Source: Alteromonas lipotrueiana
GTDB lineage: Bacteria > Pseudomonadota > Gammaproteobacteria > Enterobacterales > Alteromonadaceae
Direction of reading: 5' to 3'
DNA: 64,000 nucleotides
Assembly (NCBI RefSeq): GCF_019249245.1
Contig: NZ_JAESDK010000023.1
Span: 1 to 64,000, forward strand
Position numbers and translations under genes: made by a program
Shown: in pieces, positions 8,158-16,749 of the stretch
How the letters are laid out: each line of letters begins with the position of its first letter
Numbering within the stretch: position 1 is the stretch's first letter
Notes under the pieces: generated by a model
Told to the model about the DNA's origin: nothing
The model's input: only the letters and a program-made list of their open reading frames with translations
Database searches by the model: none

Positions 8158-9178
8158 AAAAACACTCTATTTCTACCAACAGATCTTTACGACAAATGTC
8201 AGCCAGCGTGTATACCGCTTCAACCTGGGGATAGTGCGTGGTAAGCCAGTGGCGGATGAAAGCAAGGTGATGGGCATGGCGTATATACACTTTGAATGTG
8301 GCCAGTTCACGATTGTCGGGGTTGGCGGTATCAAGCAGGTGTCTGATATTCTCCATGGTTACAGTGAGCTGTTTCTCTATGTCATCTTCACCTAATGTTT
8401 GGTGGCCCGTAATACTGGCAGTACCGGATATAAACAAAAAATGAGAGGTATTCAGACTCAGCGCTGTGGCCCGGGCAAAAGAGGGGCTGGTAACTCCATA
8501 CTGACGAGGATAGTCGTAGGAATTAACCTGGCGATGATTATTGAAATGACGCGGGCGAGCCCGACTGGCAAATACATAGAATACAGCCCCGTCACTGTGG
8601 TGACCCAGGGCAGATGCTGCCGGAAAAGCCTGGGCAGAAATCCCCCTTGATTCAAAGGCTTTCAGGCGCCCGGTACAAAACTTTTTATACACCTCGTCAT
8701 CGCCATTGCCAACATTGATCCCCGGCAGATAATTCCAGAAACGAAAGGGGTGAGGAAATTTATGTTCATCAAGCACGGCTAAAATAGCCTCGTAGGCGAA
8801 TTGAGTACTTTGCTCAATTTGTTCGCACTCATCTTTACTCAACCAATGAGCAACACAAATCAGATTGTTTGTTTCAGACCAATAGCAACGCCCTGATTGC
8901 CCTCTTGTTACCGTTTCACTGACACTCCATGTTTCGTTAACAGGATGAGCATCGGCTTCTTCCAGACCGGTTGCAATCAACCCTTCGCCATACGGTTCAC
9001 ACTGACTGGTCAGCGGCATTACCACCAAAGTTTTGTCGCGGGACAATAATTCTTTTGCTGGGGTGGAACAAAAATGCTGTTTTAACATAAGACAACTGGA
9101 TGTGAGGTAATGTGACAAGGAAACAAAGCCGCCAGCCTGCGAGACACTGCAATGGTTCAGGTGATCATTCCATGACAC
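8150..9178 (-). CDS. Chorismatase-like enzyme (FkbO/Hyg5/XanB2 type)
   Basis: A 342-residue protein whose C-terminal 130 residues resemble the RidA/YjgF fold used by chorismatases (FLFISGTASITGHQTLG..., FKVYIRHAHH, ICRKDLLVEIECF). The middle (FRFWNYLPGINVGNGDDEVYKKFCTGRLKAFE) is characteristic of the FkbO/Hyg5/XanB2 group. In Xanthomonas, XanB2 converts chorismate to 3- and 4-hydroxybenzoate, which feeds xanthomonadin. Here it would supply the aryl starter, and no ammonia-lyase gene is present. The farthest start, GTG 9178, lies only about 13 bp from a TATAAT on the same strand and has no Shine-Dalgarno, so the transcript may be nearly leaderless or the start may lie further in. First gene of operon B. 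Confidence 0.8.
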   Translation of the reverse strand: MSWNDHLNHCSVSQAGGFVSLSHYLTSSCLMLKQHFCSTPAKELLSRDKTLVVMPLTSQCEPYGEGLIATGLEEADAHPVNETWSVSETVTRGQSGRCYWSETNNLICVAHWLSKDECEQIEQSTQFAYEAILAVLDEHKFPHPFRFWNYLPGINVGNGDDEVYKKFCTGRLKAFESRGISAQAFPAASALGHHSDGAVFYVFASRARPRHFNNHRQVNSYDYPRQYGVTSPSFARATALSLNTSHFLFISGTASITGHQTLGEDDIEKQLTVTMENIRHLLDTANPDNRELATFKVYIRHAHHLAFIRHWLTTHYPQVEAVYTLADICRKDLLVEIECFCD

Positions 9179-9191
9179 AAAATTAGTTTTT

Positions 9192-9215
9192 ATTATAGCG
9201 GTAGTTTAAACTAGC
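9192..9215 (-). promoter_or_regulatory. Palindromic operator and -10 box at the operon B/ligase divergent promoter
   Basis: The perfect palindrome TAGTTTAAACTA lies at 9202-9213. On the minus strand it is followed after 4 bp by TATAAT (9197-9192) and then AAAAACTA. The identical palindrome with the same 4-bp spacing to TACAATAAAAACTA occurs in the other divergent promoter of the cluster (19075). A position between -35 and -10 fits a repressor operator. The regulator is not encoded nearby. Confidence 0.7.
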
Positions 9216-9295
9216 AAAAATTGAAAATAAAGCGAATGAACTGACCGTTTACCCGGCTTGTTGAAATTTGTGAACACCTGTAACTGACTCCATCG

Positions 9296-10687
9296 ATGCC
9301 AAATACTTTTCCCCTTATTACTCGTGAACCTGAAGATGCTCTTGCGTTTCTAACGCAGCCAGTAGAGCCGATAGGGCTTTCTATAGGACCAATTTCTGCA
9401 CGGCAATTTATTGCGCATGTAAAACAAGTCGCAAACGCGTTACCTAATCATCAGCATGCCATCAATTTATGTGAAAACCGTTATCTGTTTTTGGTGGGGT
9501 TTTGTGCTGCCATTTTGCGAGGCACCACAAATCTTCTGCCCTCCGTTAATAATATTGCCACGCAGGAACAACTTGCCCAGAAGTACAGTGATTGCTTTAT
9601 TATTCATGATGGCGGGGATATCAGTGGTTTACTCCCTGCCGTTGATATTTTATCGGTTCGGGTTTGCCCGGTAAATACAAGCCATCATGAAGTGCCAGAT
9701 ATCAAAGATGATTTTCTTGCCTGCATTAGCTTTACCTCTGGCTCAACGGGTAAATCCAAGCCCAATCTAAAGTATTGGCGAACCTTGCATCGCAGCAGCC
9801 TGATTAATTATTCATTTATGATCCCCGACTGTGATGAAACTTTGTATCAGTTAGCCACAATGCCTGCACAGCATATGTGGGGGCTTGAAACGTCAGCCCT
9901 GTTGCCCATGTTTAGCCAAGTCTGTATGAGTGACGCAAAACCGCTCTTTCCCCAGGATATAATTGATACGTTCAAGAGCCTGCCCTCGCCTAAGCAATTG
10001 GTTTCAACTCCGGTGCACCTGCGGGCTTTATGTGCACAAATGTATAGCACGGCGCAAATGAACAGCTTGGGGGTCACCCATTCTGTACTTTGTGCTACCT
10101 CGGCGTTAACCACAGAACTGGCGCAAGAGGTAGAGCAGAAGTTTGATGCGCCATTACGCGAGGTTTATGGCTGTAGTGAAGTCGGCTCAATGGCAGTTAG
10201 AAGAGCCGCACAAGAAGAAACCTGGTTGAAGTTTGAGGGGATAGACTTTACCCAGCAGGGCGAAATGACCACAGTCAGTGCAAAGCATCTGCCGGGCCCA
10301 ATAGTATTACAGGACTTTATTGAGTTTAAGCAGCCCAACTATTTTGTGCTCGCGGGCAGAGCTTCAGATTTGATTAAAATTGCCGGAAAACGCGGCTCAC
10401 TTTTCAACATCAATCAGACCTTGTTAACCTTCAAAGGATTAGAAGATGGTATTGTTATTCAACCAGAGTCCACCCGTCTGGTAACCCGTCTGGTTGCGTT
10501 TGTCTCACTAAAACCGGGGGCGGAAAAAGCGGCGCTGATTCGGTTTCTACAAACCCACCTGGACAGTGCTTTTGTTCCCCGGCCTGTCTATGTCGTTGAC
10601 TCTTTGCCCCGAGAGCCAAACGGCAAACTGTTGAGAAAAAATATCGATGCTCTGCACGCTTCGTTAAAAAAGAACAGCAAGCAATAA
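9296..10687 (+). CDS. ANL-family aryl/acyl-ACP ligase (ApeH/XanA2-like)
   Basis: A 463-residue adenylating enzyme. The P-loop-like A3 motif ISFTSGSTGKSKPN is at 144-157, YGCSEVGS is the A5 region, GRASDLIKIAGKRG is the A8 hinge, and Lys444 in REPNGKLLRK is the A10 catalytic lysine. It should activate a hydroxybenzoate-type acid as the adenylate and load it onto an ACP of the cluster to start the polyene. It is short for an ANL enzyme (usually 500-600), as cluster ligases tend to be. It is the only core biosynthetic gene on the plus strand here, divergent from the chorismatase that probably makes its substrate and convergent with the ketosynthase ending at 10755. Confidence 0.87.
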   Translation: MPNTFPLITREPEDALAFLTQPVEPIGLSIGPISARQFIAHVKQVANALPNHQHAINLCENRYLFLVGFCAAILRGTTNLLPSVNNIATQEQLAQKYSDCFIIHDGGDISGLLPAVDILSVRVCPVNTSHHEVPDIKDDFLACISFTSGSTGKSKPNLKYWRTLHRSSLINYSFMIPDCDETLYQLATMPAQHMWGLETSALLPMFSQVCMSDAKPLFPQDIIDTFKSLPSPKQLVSTPVHLRALCAQMYSTAQMNSLGVTHSVLCATSALTTELAQEVEQKFDAPLREVYGCSEVGSMAVRRAAQEETWLKFEGIDFTQQGEMTTVSAKHLPGPIVLQDFIEFKQPNYFVLAGRASDLIKIAGKRGSLFNINQTLLTFKGLEDGIVIQPESTRLVTRLVAFVSLKPGAEKAALIRFLQTHLDSAFVPRPVYVVDSLPREPNGKLLRKNIDALHASLKKNSKQ

Positions 10688-10689
10688 GC

Positions 10690-10729
10690 ATAAACGGGCA
10701 TCACCTCGCCCCCAGAGATACCCGTTTAT
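10690..10729. terminator. Probable bidirectional terminator hairpin
   Basis: ATAAACGGG at 10690-10698 pairs with CCCGTTTAT at 10721-10729 between the convergent ligase and ketosynthase genes. The loop is long (22 bp) and no strong T-tract follows, so efficiency is uncertain. Confidence 0.5.
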
Positions 10730-10754
10730 ACCTGTAGACTGAGTGGGAAGAGAA

Positions 10755-11987
10755 TCACACCCGTTTGATGATCAATGATGTATTGATACCGCCAAATGCC
10801 AGGTTGTTGCTCATAAAGCACTCTGTCGATATTTCTCTGCATTCGTGCTGAATATAATCCAGCGGAGCGCACTCTGGGTCAACATTGTGCAGATTCAAAG
10901 TGGGAGCAAACCAGTTTTCCTTCATCATGTTGATGGTGGCCCATACCTCAAACGAACCACATGCACCAAGCGTATGGCCGGTATAGCTTTTCAACGAACT
11001 GATAGGTTTGGCACCTAACACCTGATGCGTTGCATGGCTTTCAACAATGTCACCATGTTGTGTGGCGGTACCATGTGCAGATACATAGCCTATGTCATCT
11101 GCATTTACACCCGCGTCTTTCAACGCGGTTGACATCACCCGTTGTACGGTTTCAGGATTAGGTTTTACCAGATAAGCGCCATCTGTGTTGGTGGCGTAAC
11201 CTGCGACTTCTGCAAGAATATTTGCGCCCCGGGCTTTGGCATGCTCGTATGACTCAAGAATCAAGGTACAGGCTCCTTCGCCAAGCACCAGACCGTCACG
11301 GTCAACATCATAGGGGCGCGGCGTCGCTTCTGGCGTATCATTTTTTGTGCTCGCGGCGAACAAAGTATCGAACACGGCCGCTTGTGAGGGACAAAGCTCT
11401 TCAGCGCCACCGGCTATCATCACATCTTGTTGGCCATATCGAATGGCTTCGTACGCGTAGCCGATTGCCTGACTACCCGCGGTACAGGCACTGGATGTGG
11501 TATACATGCGCCCTTGCGTGCCAAAATACACACTGATGTTTACCGCAGCCGTGTGATTCATCATGCGCAGATAAGTACTGCTGTTTATGCGCGAGGTTGA
11601 GAAGTTTTCCAACATAGGCGAAAATTCAAGCGCTGCTTCACTACTGCCGGTTGCTGAACCGTAGGCCACGCCGGTAGAGGCAGAACGAATTACCGGGCTC
11701 TGTGCCAATCCGGCCTCGGCCAACGCCCGTTCGGTAGCCAGTACACCTAGCTGGGCCACGCGACCCATGCTGCGCTTTTTCTTTTTAGTAAAATGGGCTG
11801 GCAAGGTAAAGTTATGTATTGGCGCAGCCAGATAGGTGCCCAACCCTTTGTATTTTTTCCAGTCTTCCATATAACATACCGCCGACTTCTTTGCCTGCAG
11901 GGCCGACTTCACTTGTGCCCAGTCATCACCAAGTGCAGACACCACACCAGCTCCGGTAATCACAACACGTCTGTTATTGTTATTCAA
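10755..11987 (-). CDS. Beta-ketoacyl-ACP synthase II-like (ApeR-like)
   Basis: A 410-residue ketosynthase with the full Cys-His-His triad: Cys168 (SSACTAGS), His305 (AHGTATQHGD) and His338 (SYTGHTLGACG), plus the C-terminal NNLAFGGINTS loop. It should condense malonyl-ACP with the growing chain. I place the start at TTG 11987: AAAGGA lies 5 bp upstream and the protein then begins just before RRVVITGAG, as FabF proteins do. The only upstream ATG in frame (12047) would add 20 unrelated residues and overlap the dehydratase gene by 46 bp. It is the last gene of operon A. Confidence 0.88.
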   Translation of the reverse strand: MNNNNRRVVITGAGVVSALGDDWAQVKSALQAKKSAVCYMEDWKKYKGLGTYLAAPIHNFTLPAHFTKKKKRSMGRVAQLGVLATERALAEAGLAQSPVIRSASTGVAYGSATGSSEAALEFSPMLENFSTSRINSSTYLRMMNHTAAVNISVYFGTQGRMYTTSSACTAGSQAIGYAYEAIRYGQQDVMIAGGAEELCPSQAAVFDTLFAASTKNDTPEATPRPYDVDRDGLVLGEGACTLILESYEHAKARGANILAEVAGYATNTDGAYLVKPNPETVQRVMSTALKDAGVNADDIGYVSAHGTATQHGDIVESHATHQVLGAKPISSLKSYTGHTLGACGSFEVWATINMMKENWFAPTLNLHNVDPECAPLDYIQHECREISTECFMSNNLAFGGINTSLIIKRV

Positions 11988-12001
11988 ACTACATCCTTTT
12001 A

Positions 12002-12454
12002 TTAAATCGGCCGGCGGAACACCGACAAACTTGCGGTGGCCAGGCATTGTATGTCGCTACCATCTTGCGGTTCATTTTCAATGAAGCACGCAAAGGTTGC
12101 AAGGCCATCGCCTACCACTGCTTTTTCCTCGCACCGAACTTTGTAGGTACCAGGGGTAAAATAATTATGGGTGGTTTTAAATGCCCGGGTACCAAGTAAA
12201 AAGCCAAGATGCGGTGTGACCCGCCCCAGCTCCAGCTGATGCCCGGCGATAAGCGCAGCCGTTTGGCCCATATATTCAAGCCCGATCCATGTGGGTACGC
12301 CTTTGCCATCTTCAAAAAAGGGGCTAACTTCATCTACGATGACTATCGAAGAGGATGATGTCTCATCAACACTCAACACAGTATTAATAAGCAACATTGG
12401 CGGCCGGTGCGGAATTAACTCAAAAAGCCGGCTGTCGAAGCGGGGATCCTGCAA
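12002..12454 (-). CDS. 3-hydroxyacyl-ACP dehydratase (ApeP-like hotdog protein)
   Basis: A 150-residue hotdog-fold protein. LIPHRPPMLLINTV is the family's conserved FabZ-like start (P-H-R-x-P), with the catalytic-type histidine, and GLEYMGQTAALIAGHQL is the long central helix with a glutamate in the position of the FabZ/FabA acidic residue. It should dehydrate the 3-hydroxyacyl-ACP to create each double bond. APE clusters use two such proteins (ApeI and ApeP), and the second is at 14209. It lies between the LpxL-like acyltransferase (35 bp) and the ketosynthase (14 bp) in operon A. Confidence 0.85.
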   Translation of the reverse strand: MQDPRFDSRLFELIPHRPPMLLINTVLSVDETSSSSIVIVDEVSPFFEDGKGVPTWIGLEYMGQTAALIAGHQLELGRVTPHLGFLLGTRAFKTTHNYFTPGTYKVRCEEKAVVGDGLATFACFIENEPQDGSDIQCLATASLSVFRRPI

Positions 12455-12489
12455 CGTGACTGTCCTTCTTGTTATTCTTGTTATTCTTG

Positions 12490-13467
12490 TTAGTGGGCGG
12501 GTATGGGCTTATGGACGCCGGGCTGCCAAAAATCGTAGAAATTAAACCATTGATAAGGAGACACAAGACAATGCTCTTCAAGCTTGTCAGCAAATTGCTG
12601 TGCATATTTTTGAAGATCCTGCTGGCGGTTTTTTCTGTTGATTTGTAGCTTGTCGCACAACGAAGCAACGTCAAACACTACCTTATTGCCCACTGTTTCA
12701 CTGCGATAGGCAAACATGAGTTTGACCGGGCACTCTAAGGCTTTTGCCAGCATGTAGGGGCCAATCGGTAACGGGGCCTGCTCACCTAAAAACTGCACAT
12801 CGACGGTCCGGTCCAGCCCGCTCAGCGGTACTCGGTCACCGGCAATAAATACCCATTCACCTGCATCAACTTTGTCTTTCAACTTCATGATAGTGGTAAC
12901 GTTAAACTCATCGACCTGAAACACATTAAGGCGAGATTCATTATTTTCGTTTTGCATCATTTTTACAAAATTGCCTGCGTGTTTGTCATACACCAGAATG
13001 TTAATGACCTTGGTGCCATAGCGATGCATAAAACCACGACAAAACTCCAGATTGCCAAAATGTGAGCCAATGATCAGCTGACCCTGGATATCATTATGCA
13101 GCGCTTCTATAGCTTTTGGAGATGTCAGAACAAAATCGTCTGTGGTAATTTCATCCAGCCAGCCAAGCATTTTATCCAAAATGACTTCAGCAAAACTTTT
13201 AAAGTGCAGTAATACATGACGATAACCGGGTTTATGTTTCCAGTATTCGGGCTTACAGCGGTAATGCTTCAACAGGTATTGCAGCGATGCCTTGCGCTGC
13301 TCTTTCCGGCACAATACAAAGTACATCGCTACCGGATACATGATTAATGAAAATACCCGTCGGTTGAATACCCGGTAGATAAAGAAAACCAAACGCATGG
13401 CTGCCATAGTCCCACCCTCGCGGGTTTGAGACCAGTGCGACTTAGCCGTATTTTGAGTTTCAGACAT
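12490..13467 (-). CDS. LpxL/HtrB-like lysophospholipid acyltransferase
   Basis: A 325-residue protein of the LPLAT/LpxL group. GSHFGNLEF contains the HX4(D/E) acyltransferase box, preceded by a hydrophobic N-terminal stretch (about 18-45), with GDRVPLSG and a QFLGEQAPLPIGPYMLAKAL segment typical of HtrB-like enzymes. It may acylate the sugar or lipid carrier with the polyene chain. The ATG at 13467 is 1 bp past the glycosyltransferase stop (TAACATG). An upstream in-frame codon at 13530 would lie inside that gene and adds a non-homologous tail. Operon A therefore encodes an acyltransferase separate from the PlsC-like one in operon B. Confidence 0.82.
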   Translation of the reverse strand: MSETQNTAKSHWSQTREGGTMAAMRLVFFIYRVFNRRVFSLIMYPVAMYFVLCRKEQRKASLQYLLKHYRCKPEYWKHKPGYRHVLLHFKSFAEVILDKMLGWLDEITTDDFVLTSPKAIEALHNDIQGQLIIGSHFGNLEFCRGFMHRYGTKVINILVYDKHAGNFVKMMQNENNESRLNVFQVDEFNVTTIMKLKDKVDAGEWVFIAGDRVPLSGLDRTVDVQFLGEQAPLPIGPYMLAKALECPVKLMFAYRSETVGNKVVFDVASLCDKLQINRKNRQQDLQKYAQQFADKLEEHCLVSPYQWFNFYDFWQPGVHKPIPAH

Positions 13468-13468
13468 G

Positions 13469-14212
13469 TTAACTGAACAGCGGTTTAATGCGACTGAACA
13501 ATAATCGAGGTAAGCGTACCAGCATGCCAAACATTAGCCGTACATGTAATCGAAACAGCATTACGTTGTCTTTCAGGTAATGATAATGTGAGACCGTATT
13601 TTCGTGATAAACCACTTTGGTCGGAATGAAATGTAAGTCAATTCCGGCCCAAACGGCTTTCACCAGTAGTTCCGGGTCAAAGTCCATGCGGGGACCAAGA
13701 TAATAATTATCGAACACCTGCTCGATTTGTTTTACCGGATAAACACGGAACCCGCACAACCCATCTTTGATTTTTAACGACAGGGTTTCTATTGCCACCC
13801 AAAAATCGTTAATCCTACGCCCGTATTTTCTGGCAAAAGGTGCAGTTTCATCAAAGTAAGGCCTACCCGAGATAAACGCCTCAGGATGAGACCGACTGTA
13901 ATCGAGTAATTTTTGAGCATCTTCAATGTTGTGCTGCCCATCAGCATCTAGCTGCAGGACATGACTGAACCCCATTGCGCTGGCGTGATAACAGCCGGTA
14001 ATAACCGTTGCGCCTTTACCGCGGTTGGTTTGATGCTGAACAAGATGAAAATCGGGATATGGCTCAAGCAGTTCGCTAACCTTAGCCACACTTTGTTCGC
14101 CACTGCCATCGTCAATAACAATACACGGTAAGTTAAGCGACGCGAGTGCAGGAAGAAACGCTTCAAACAGCACTTCGTGTTTATAATGAGGAATAATAAT
14201 ACAATATTTCAT
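13469..14212 (-). CDS. Family 2 glycosyltransferase
   Basis: A 247-residue GT-A enzyme. CIIIPHYKHEVLFEAFLPAL opens the nucleotide-sugar domain, VIDDGSG is the first acidic motif, and LQLDADGQHN is the DXD metal-binding motif. The fold ends with a basic, amphipathic tail that may contact the membrane. It probably transfers a sugar to the lipid anchor or to the polyene. It overlaps the upstream dehydratase by 4 bp (ATGA) and the LpxL-like gene starts 1 bp after its stop. The donor sugar cannot be told from sequence. Confidence 0.85.
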   Translation of the reverse strand: MKYCIIIPHYKHEVLFEAFLPALASLNLPCIVIDDGSGEQSVAKVSELLEPYPDFHLVQHQTNRGKGATVITGCYHASAMGFSHVLQLDADGQHNIEDAQKLLDYSRSHPEAFISGRPYFDETAPFARKYGRRINDFWVAIETLSLKIKDGLCGFRVYPVKQIEQVFDNYYLGPRMDFDPELLVKAVWAGIDLHFIPTKVVYHENTVSHYHYLKDNVMLFRLHVRLMFGMLVRLPRLLFSRIKPLFS

Positions 14213-14592
14213 GATACGGTAAACTTCAGGCTGCCCGTGGAAAAAGAGTCAGACTCGCTGGAAAAATGAAATGTGACGCTTTCTTTAGCGGCGTTATAAC
14301 TTAATATCAGTTGCAGCGCCATGCCAGGCATCACCATGGATTTAAATTTTATGTTAGTCAGTTGATGGAAACGATTTTCACTGACGAACAAGGCTCTTGC
14401 CAGTTTAGCCGCCCAATCAATTTGCACCACACCGGGTAAGACTTTATGGTCCGGAAAATGCCCGTCAAACCAGGCTAAGTTTTCATTTACCCTGAGCGTT
14501 ATCTGAGCAGAATTATCTACCAGACTGCACCCGGTAATGTCAGGGCCTTCGTGTTCTTTAAACAGTGCTTTTAGCGCATTTATATCAGTCAT
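14209..14592 (-). CDS. 3-hydroxyacyl-ACP dehydratase (ApeI-like)
   Basis: A 127-residue hotdog protein. WFDGHFPDHKVLPGVVQIDWA is the FabA/FabZ core, with the catalytic histidine in GHFP and the acidic partner in QIDWAAKLA. It should act as the second dehydratase in polyene extension. APE systems need a dehydratase pair (ApeI and ApeP) to keep all double bonds in conjugation. I use ATG 14592, which overlaps the stop of the preceding membrane-protein gene by 8 bp. A TTG three bases upstream is the only other option. Confidence 0.83.
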   Translation of the reverse strand: MTDINALKALFKEHEGPDITGCSLVDNSAQITLRVNENLAWFDGHFPDHKVLPGVVQIDWAAKLARALFVSENRFHQLTNIKFKSMVMPGMALQLILSYNAAKESVTFHFSSESDSFSTGSLKFTVS

Positions 14593-15175
14593 CAATAATT
14601 TTATGCTTCTTTTTATAATGGCGCCGGAACATCAGTTCTATCACAAAAAACACTGCAACAAACACATAGAAAAGTAAACCATTGTACAGGGTCCACACTG
14701 CTAAACTACTATACCAGACAGTCCAGGCAGCAATCAGAGCGTTGAGTAGTAACAACATTCCGCATATCAGACTCAATCTGTTGAGGTAATTACTGGCCTG
14801 TGGAGGCGGATGCTTGCCGCCGGCTCTGGCAAAACGTTCAATTAAACTTTGCTCATCGCGTAGCGAAATAAGAAACAGAAGCCCCATACCAGCGCTCATC
14901 ATTACCGGGTAGCATTTTAACAATATTTCGCTGTCCAGCAAGATTACTGCAATGCAAAATGTCACGATTACCGCTGTCATTAACCAGTCACTGGTTTTGC
15001 GTGCAGTATCGACAACCGCCATTCTTACCAGTGCTACAAGCAGCAATGCACCACCAAACCAGCGAGGGTCAACCGAGTCAATATGCAGCCATACTAAGAA
15101 CGGATAAGCCACTGACAGCAGCATTAAAAGTAACGGAATTAAATCTTTTAGTCCGCGCTGTCGTTTTGGTTTCAT
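14585..15175 (-). CDS. COG4648-type membrane protein of APE clusters
   Basis: A 196-residue integral membrane protein with about six hydrophobic segments (around 12-30, 36-52, 62-80, 87-105, 132-152, 158-178), a basic cytoplasmic loop near 110-130, and a charged tail. Proteins of this type recur in APE clusters, but I know of no assigned activity. It may stabilise a membrane complex of the acyltransferases or the exporter. The ATG at 15175 overlaps the halogenase-like stop (ATGA), so it is translationally coupled. A GTG three bases earlier could also be used. Confidence 0.65.
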   Translation of the reverse strand: MKPKRQRGLKDLIPLLLMLLSVAYPFLVWLHIDSVDPRWFGGALLLVALVRMAVVDTARKTSDWLMTAVIVTFCIAVILLDSEILLKCYPVMMSAGMGLLFLISLRDEQSLIERFARAGGKHPPPQASNYLNRLSLICGMLLLLNALIAAWTVWYSSLAVWTLYNGLLFYVFVAVFFVIELMFRRHYKKKHKIIDD

Positions 15176-16746
15176 CACGCCAGCACTTTTAATCTGTAAG
15201 CACCAAGAATCGCCTGTTCTTCCTCATCAATTTGGTTGACAGGTTCGTCGCTCAACATATCTTCAAAATAGGGGACAATTTTTTGCATGATAGTGATGTT
15301 CTTTTCCAACGCCTGCTCAACGTCTATATCCGGATTTTTCAGAACATCATTAAGTTCACTTAAGCACGGCACCAGGAACTGATCCATAAAGCTGCCTTTT
15401 GCCGGCAGCACTAAACGCCGTTCAGCCCGCTGTCGTAGCATCGTTTGCATTTTTTTATTCAGTTTCTGGGTTTTCAGAAGGTTTGGCGTAATTTTACGCA
15501 TCGTATCCAAATCGCCAATTGTGTCAGTGAAAAACAGCAATGCAAACACACCCCAGTAATAGGTGTAATCCCACACCAGCTTCACTGACATCATTTTACG
15601 ATCGCCAAAGCCCCCGTACTGATCTTTGTAAATCGACAATGTATTTTCGAAGAACGAATCGTAGAATTTGTGGAACAGCGCTGCTTCAAAACGTATGTCC
15701 TGTCCTTTTCTGTCGCGCTCAATAAGGTGCGTTACAAAGGTATTATTCAATGCGATAAAGTCACTACCAGGCGAATAAAAGGGATCAGAAAAAGCCCCTG
15801 CTTCACCGGTCATAGCCCAGCCACTGTCACAGAACATCTTTTTACAACCGTAGGAGTAGCCCTTCATGACTTTAAAATCAAGCAGGTCGGCCCCTTCAAT
15901 GGCTGCTGCGCATAATGGGTGCTCTTTGCTCAACCATGAAACGGTATCTTCAAACGTGGTAATGCCACTGTCTGCCAGTGCTTTGTCATCCATAACAATA
16001 CCAAAGCTGGTCGCGCCAGAAGCTAAGGGTATCACCCACACCCAGTAACCCGGGCCCATCAGATGATTGGTACTTAACCAGCGCTTACCCGGCTCACACA
16101 CCCGGTTTTGCCACTGTTCGTTATCACACCATTCGTCAATGATGACTCGCTTATTAATGCGAAAAAAAACGGCATTTCCCTGATGGCCGGTTTCTGTCTG
16201 CAAATCTAGCTTATTGCGTAACAAAGCCTGACGGCCAGCGGCGTCCACCAGCCAGCGTCCGGTGATGGTAATTTCCTCATCGCCGCGTTGACAGGTTACC
16301 CGATGGTGTTTATCGCCCAGAGATATATTGCCGGGCACCGCTGCGTCAAGAAATACAACGCCTCTGTCTTTTAACAAGGTGTAAAGATGGTTTTCTAAGG
16401 TGCCGCGTTCTATCTGGTAAGCTGGAATACCGAACAGCTCACTCACACCAAGCTCGTCATAGCCGCTGAAATCGTCCTGGCCCTTACCAAAAAACAAGCG
16501 CAATCCATATTTACGCAAATGCTTTTCTTCAAAATGCGATTGCAGCCCCAGCACGTGAGAAAAATAATGGGCGCCAATTTCTACCGTCGACTCGCCTACT
16601 TTGGCGGTGGTGTCAGGCACCGGAAACGTGTTCTTTTCAATAATGGTGATAGCGTAAGATGCATCGCGGTTAAGCAGCTGTAACGCCAGGCTCATGCCTG
16701 CCAGGCCACCACCAACGATAATAATGTCCGTATTCATCTGATTCAT
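15175..16746 (-). CDS. Flavin-dependent halogenase-like oxidoreductase
   Basis: A 523-residue FAD enzyme of the tryptophan-halogenase family. GGGLAGMS (12-19) is the FAD dinucleotide motif. KVGEST (49-54) followed by Lys79 in RKYGLRLFF lines up with the catalytic lysine that forms the halogenating intermediate in characterised halogenases. WVWVIP at 235-240 is the halogenase W-x-W-x-I-P motif. The C-terminus (EAGAFSDPFYSPGSDFIA) is typical. Xanthomonadins are brominated aryl polyenes, and a member of this family lies in their cluster. Here the enzyme may halogenate the aryl head or polyene, but substrate and halide are inferred. No flavin reductase is seen in the cluster. The gene lies 3 bp after the chain-length factor. 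Confidence 0.8.
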   Translation of the reverse strand: MNQMNTDIIIVGGGLAGMSLALQLLNRDASYAITIIEKNTFPVPDTTAKVGESTVEIGAHYFSHVLGLQSHFEEKHLRKYGLRLFFGKGQDDFSGYDELGVSELFGIPAYQIERGTLENHLYTLLKDRGVVFLDAAVPGNISLGDKHHRVTCQRGDEEITITGRWLVDAAGRQALLRNKLDLQTETGHQGNAVFFRINKRVIIDEWCDNEQWQNRVCEPGKRWLSTNHLMGPGYWVWVIPLASGATSFGIVMDDKALADSGITTFEDTVSWLSKEHPLCAAAIEGADLLDFKVMKGYSYGCKKMFCDSGWAMTGEAGAFSDPFYSPGSDFIALNNTFVTHLIERDRKGQDIRFEAALFHKFYDSFFENTLSIYKDQYGGFGDRKMMSVKLVWDYTYYWGVFALLFFTDTIGDLDTMRKITPNLLKTQKLNKKMQTMLRQRAERRLVLPAKGSFMDQFLVPCLSELNDVLKNPDIDVEQALEKNITIMQKIVPYFEDMLSDEPVNQIDEEEQAILGAYRLKVLA

Positions 16747-16749
16747 CGT

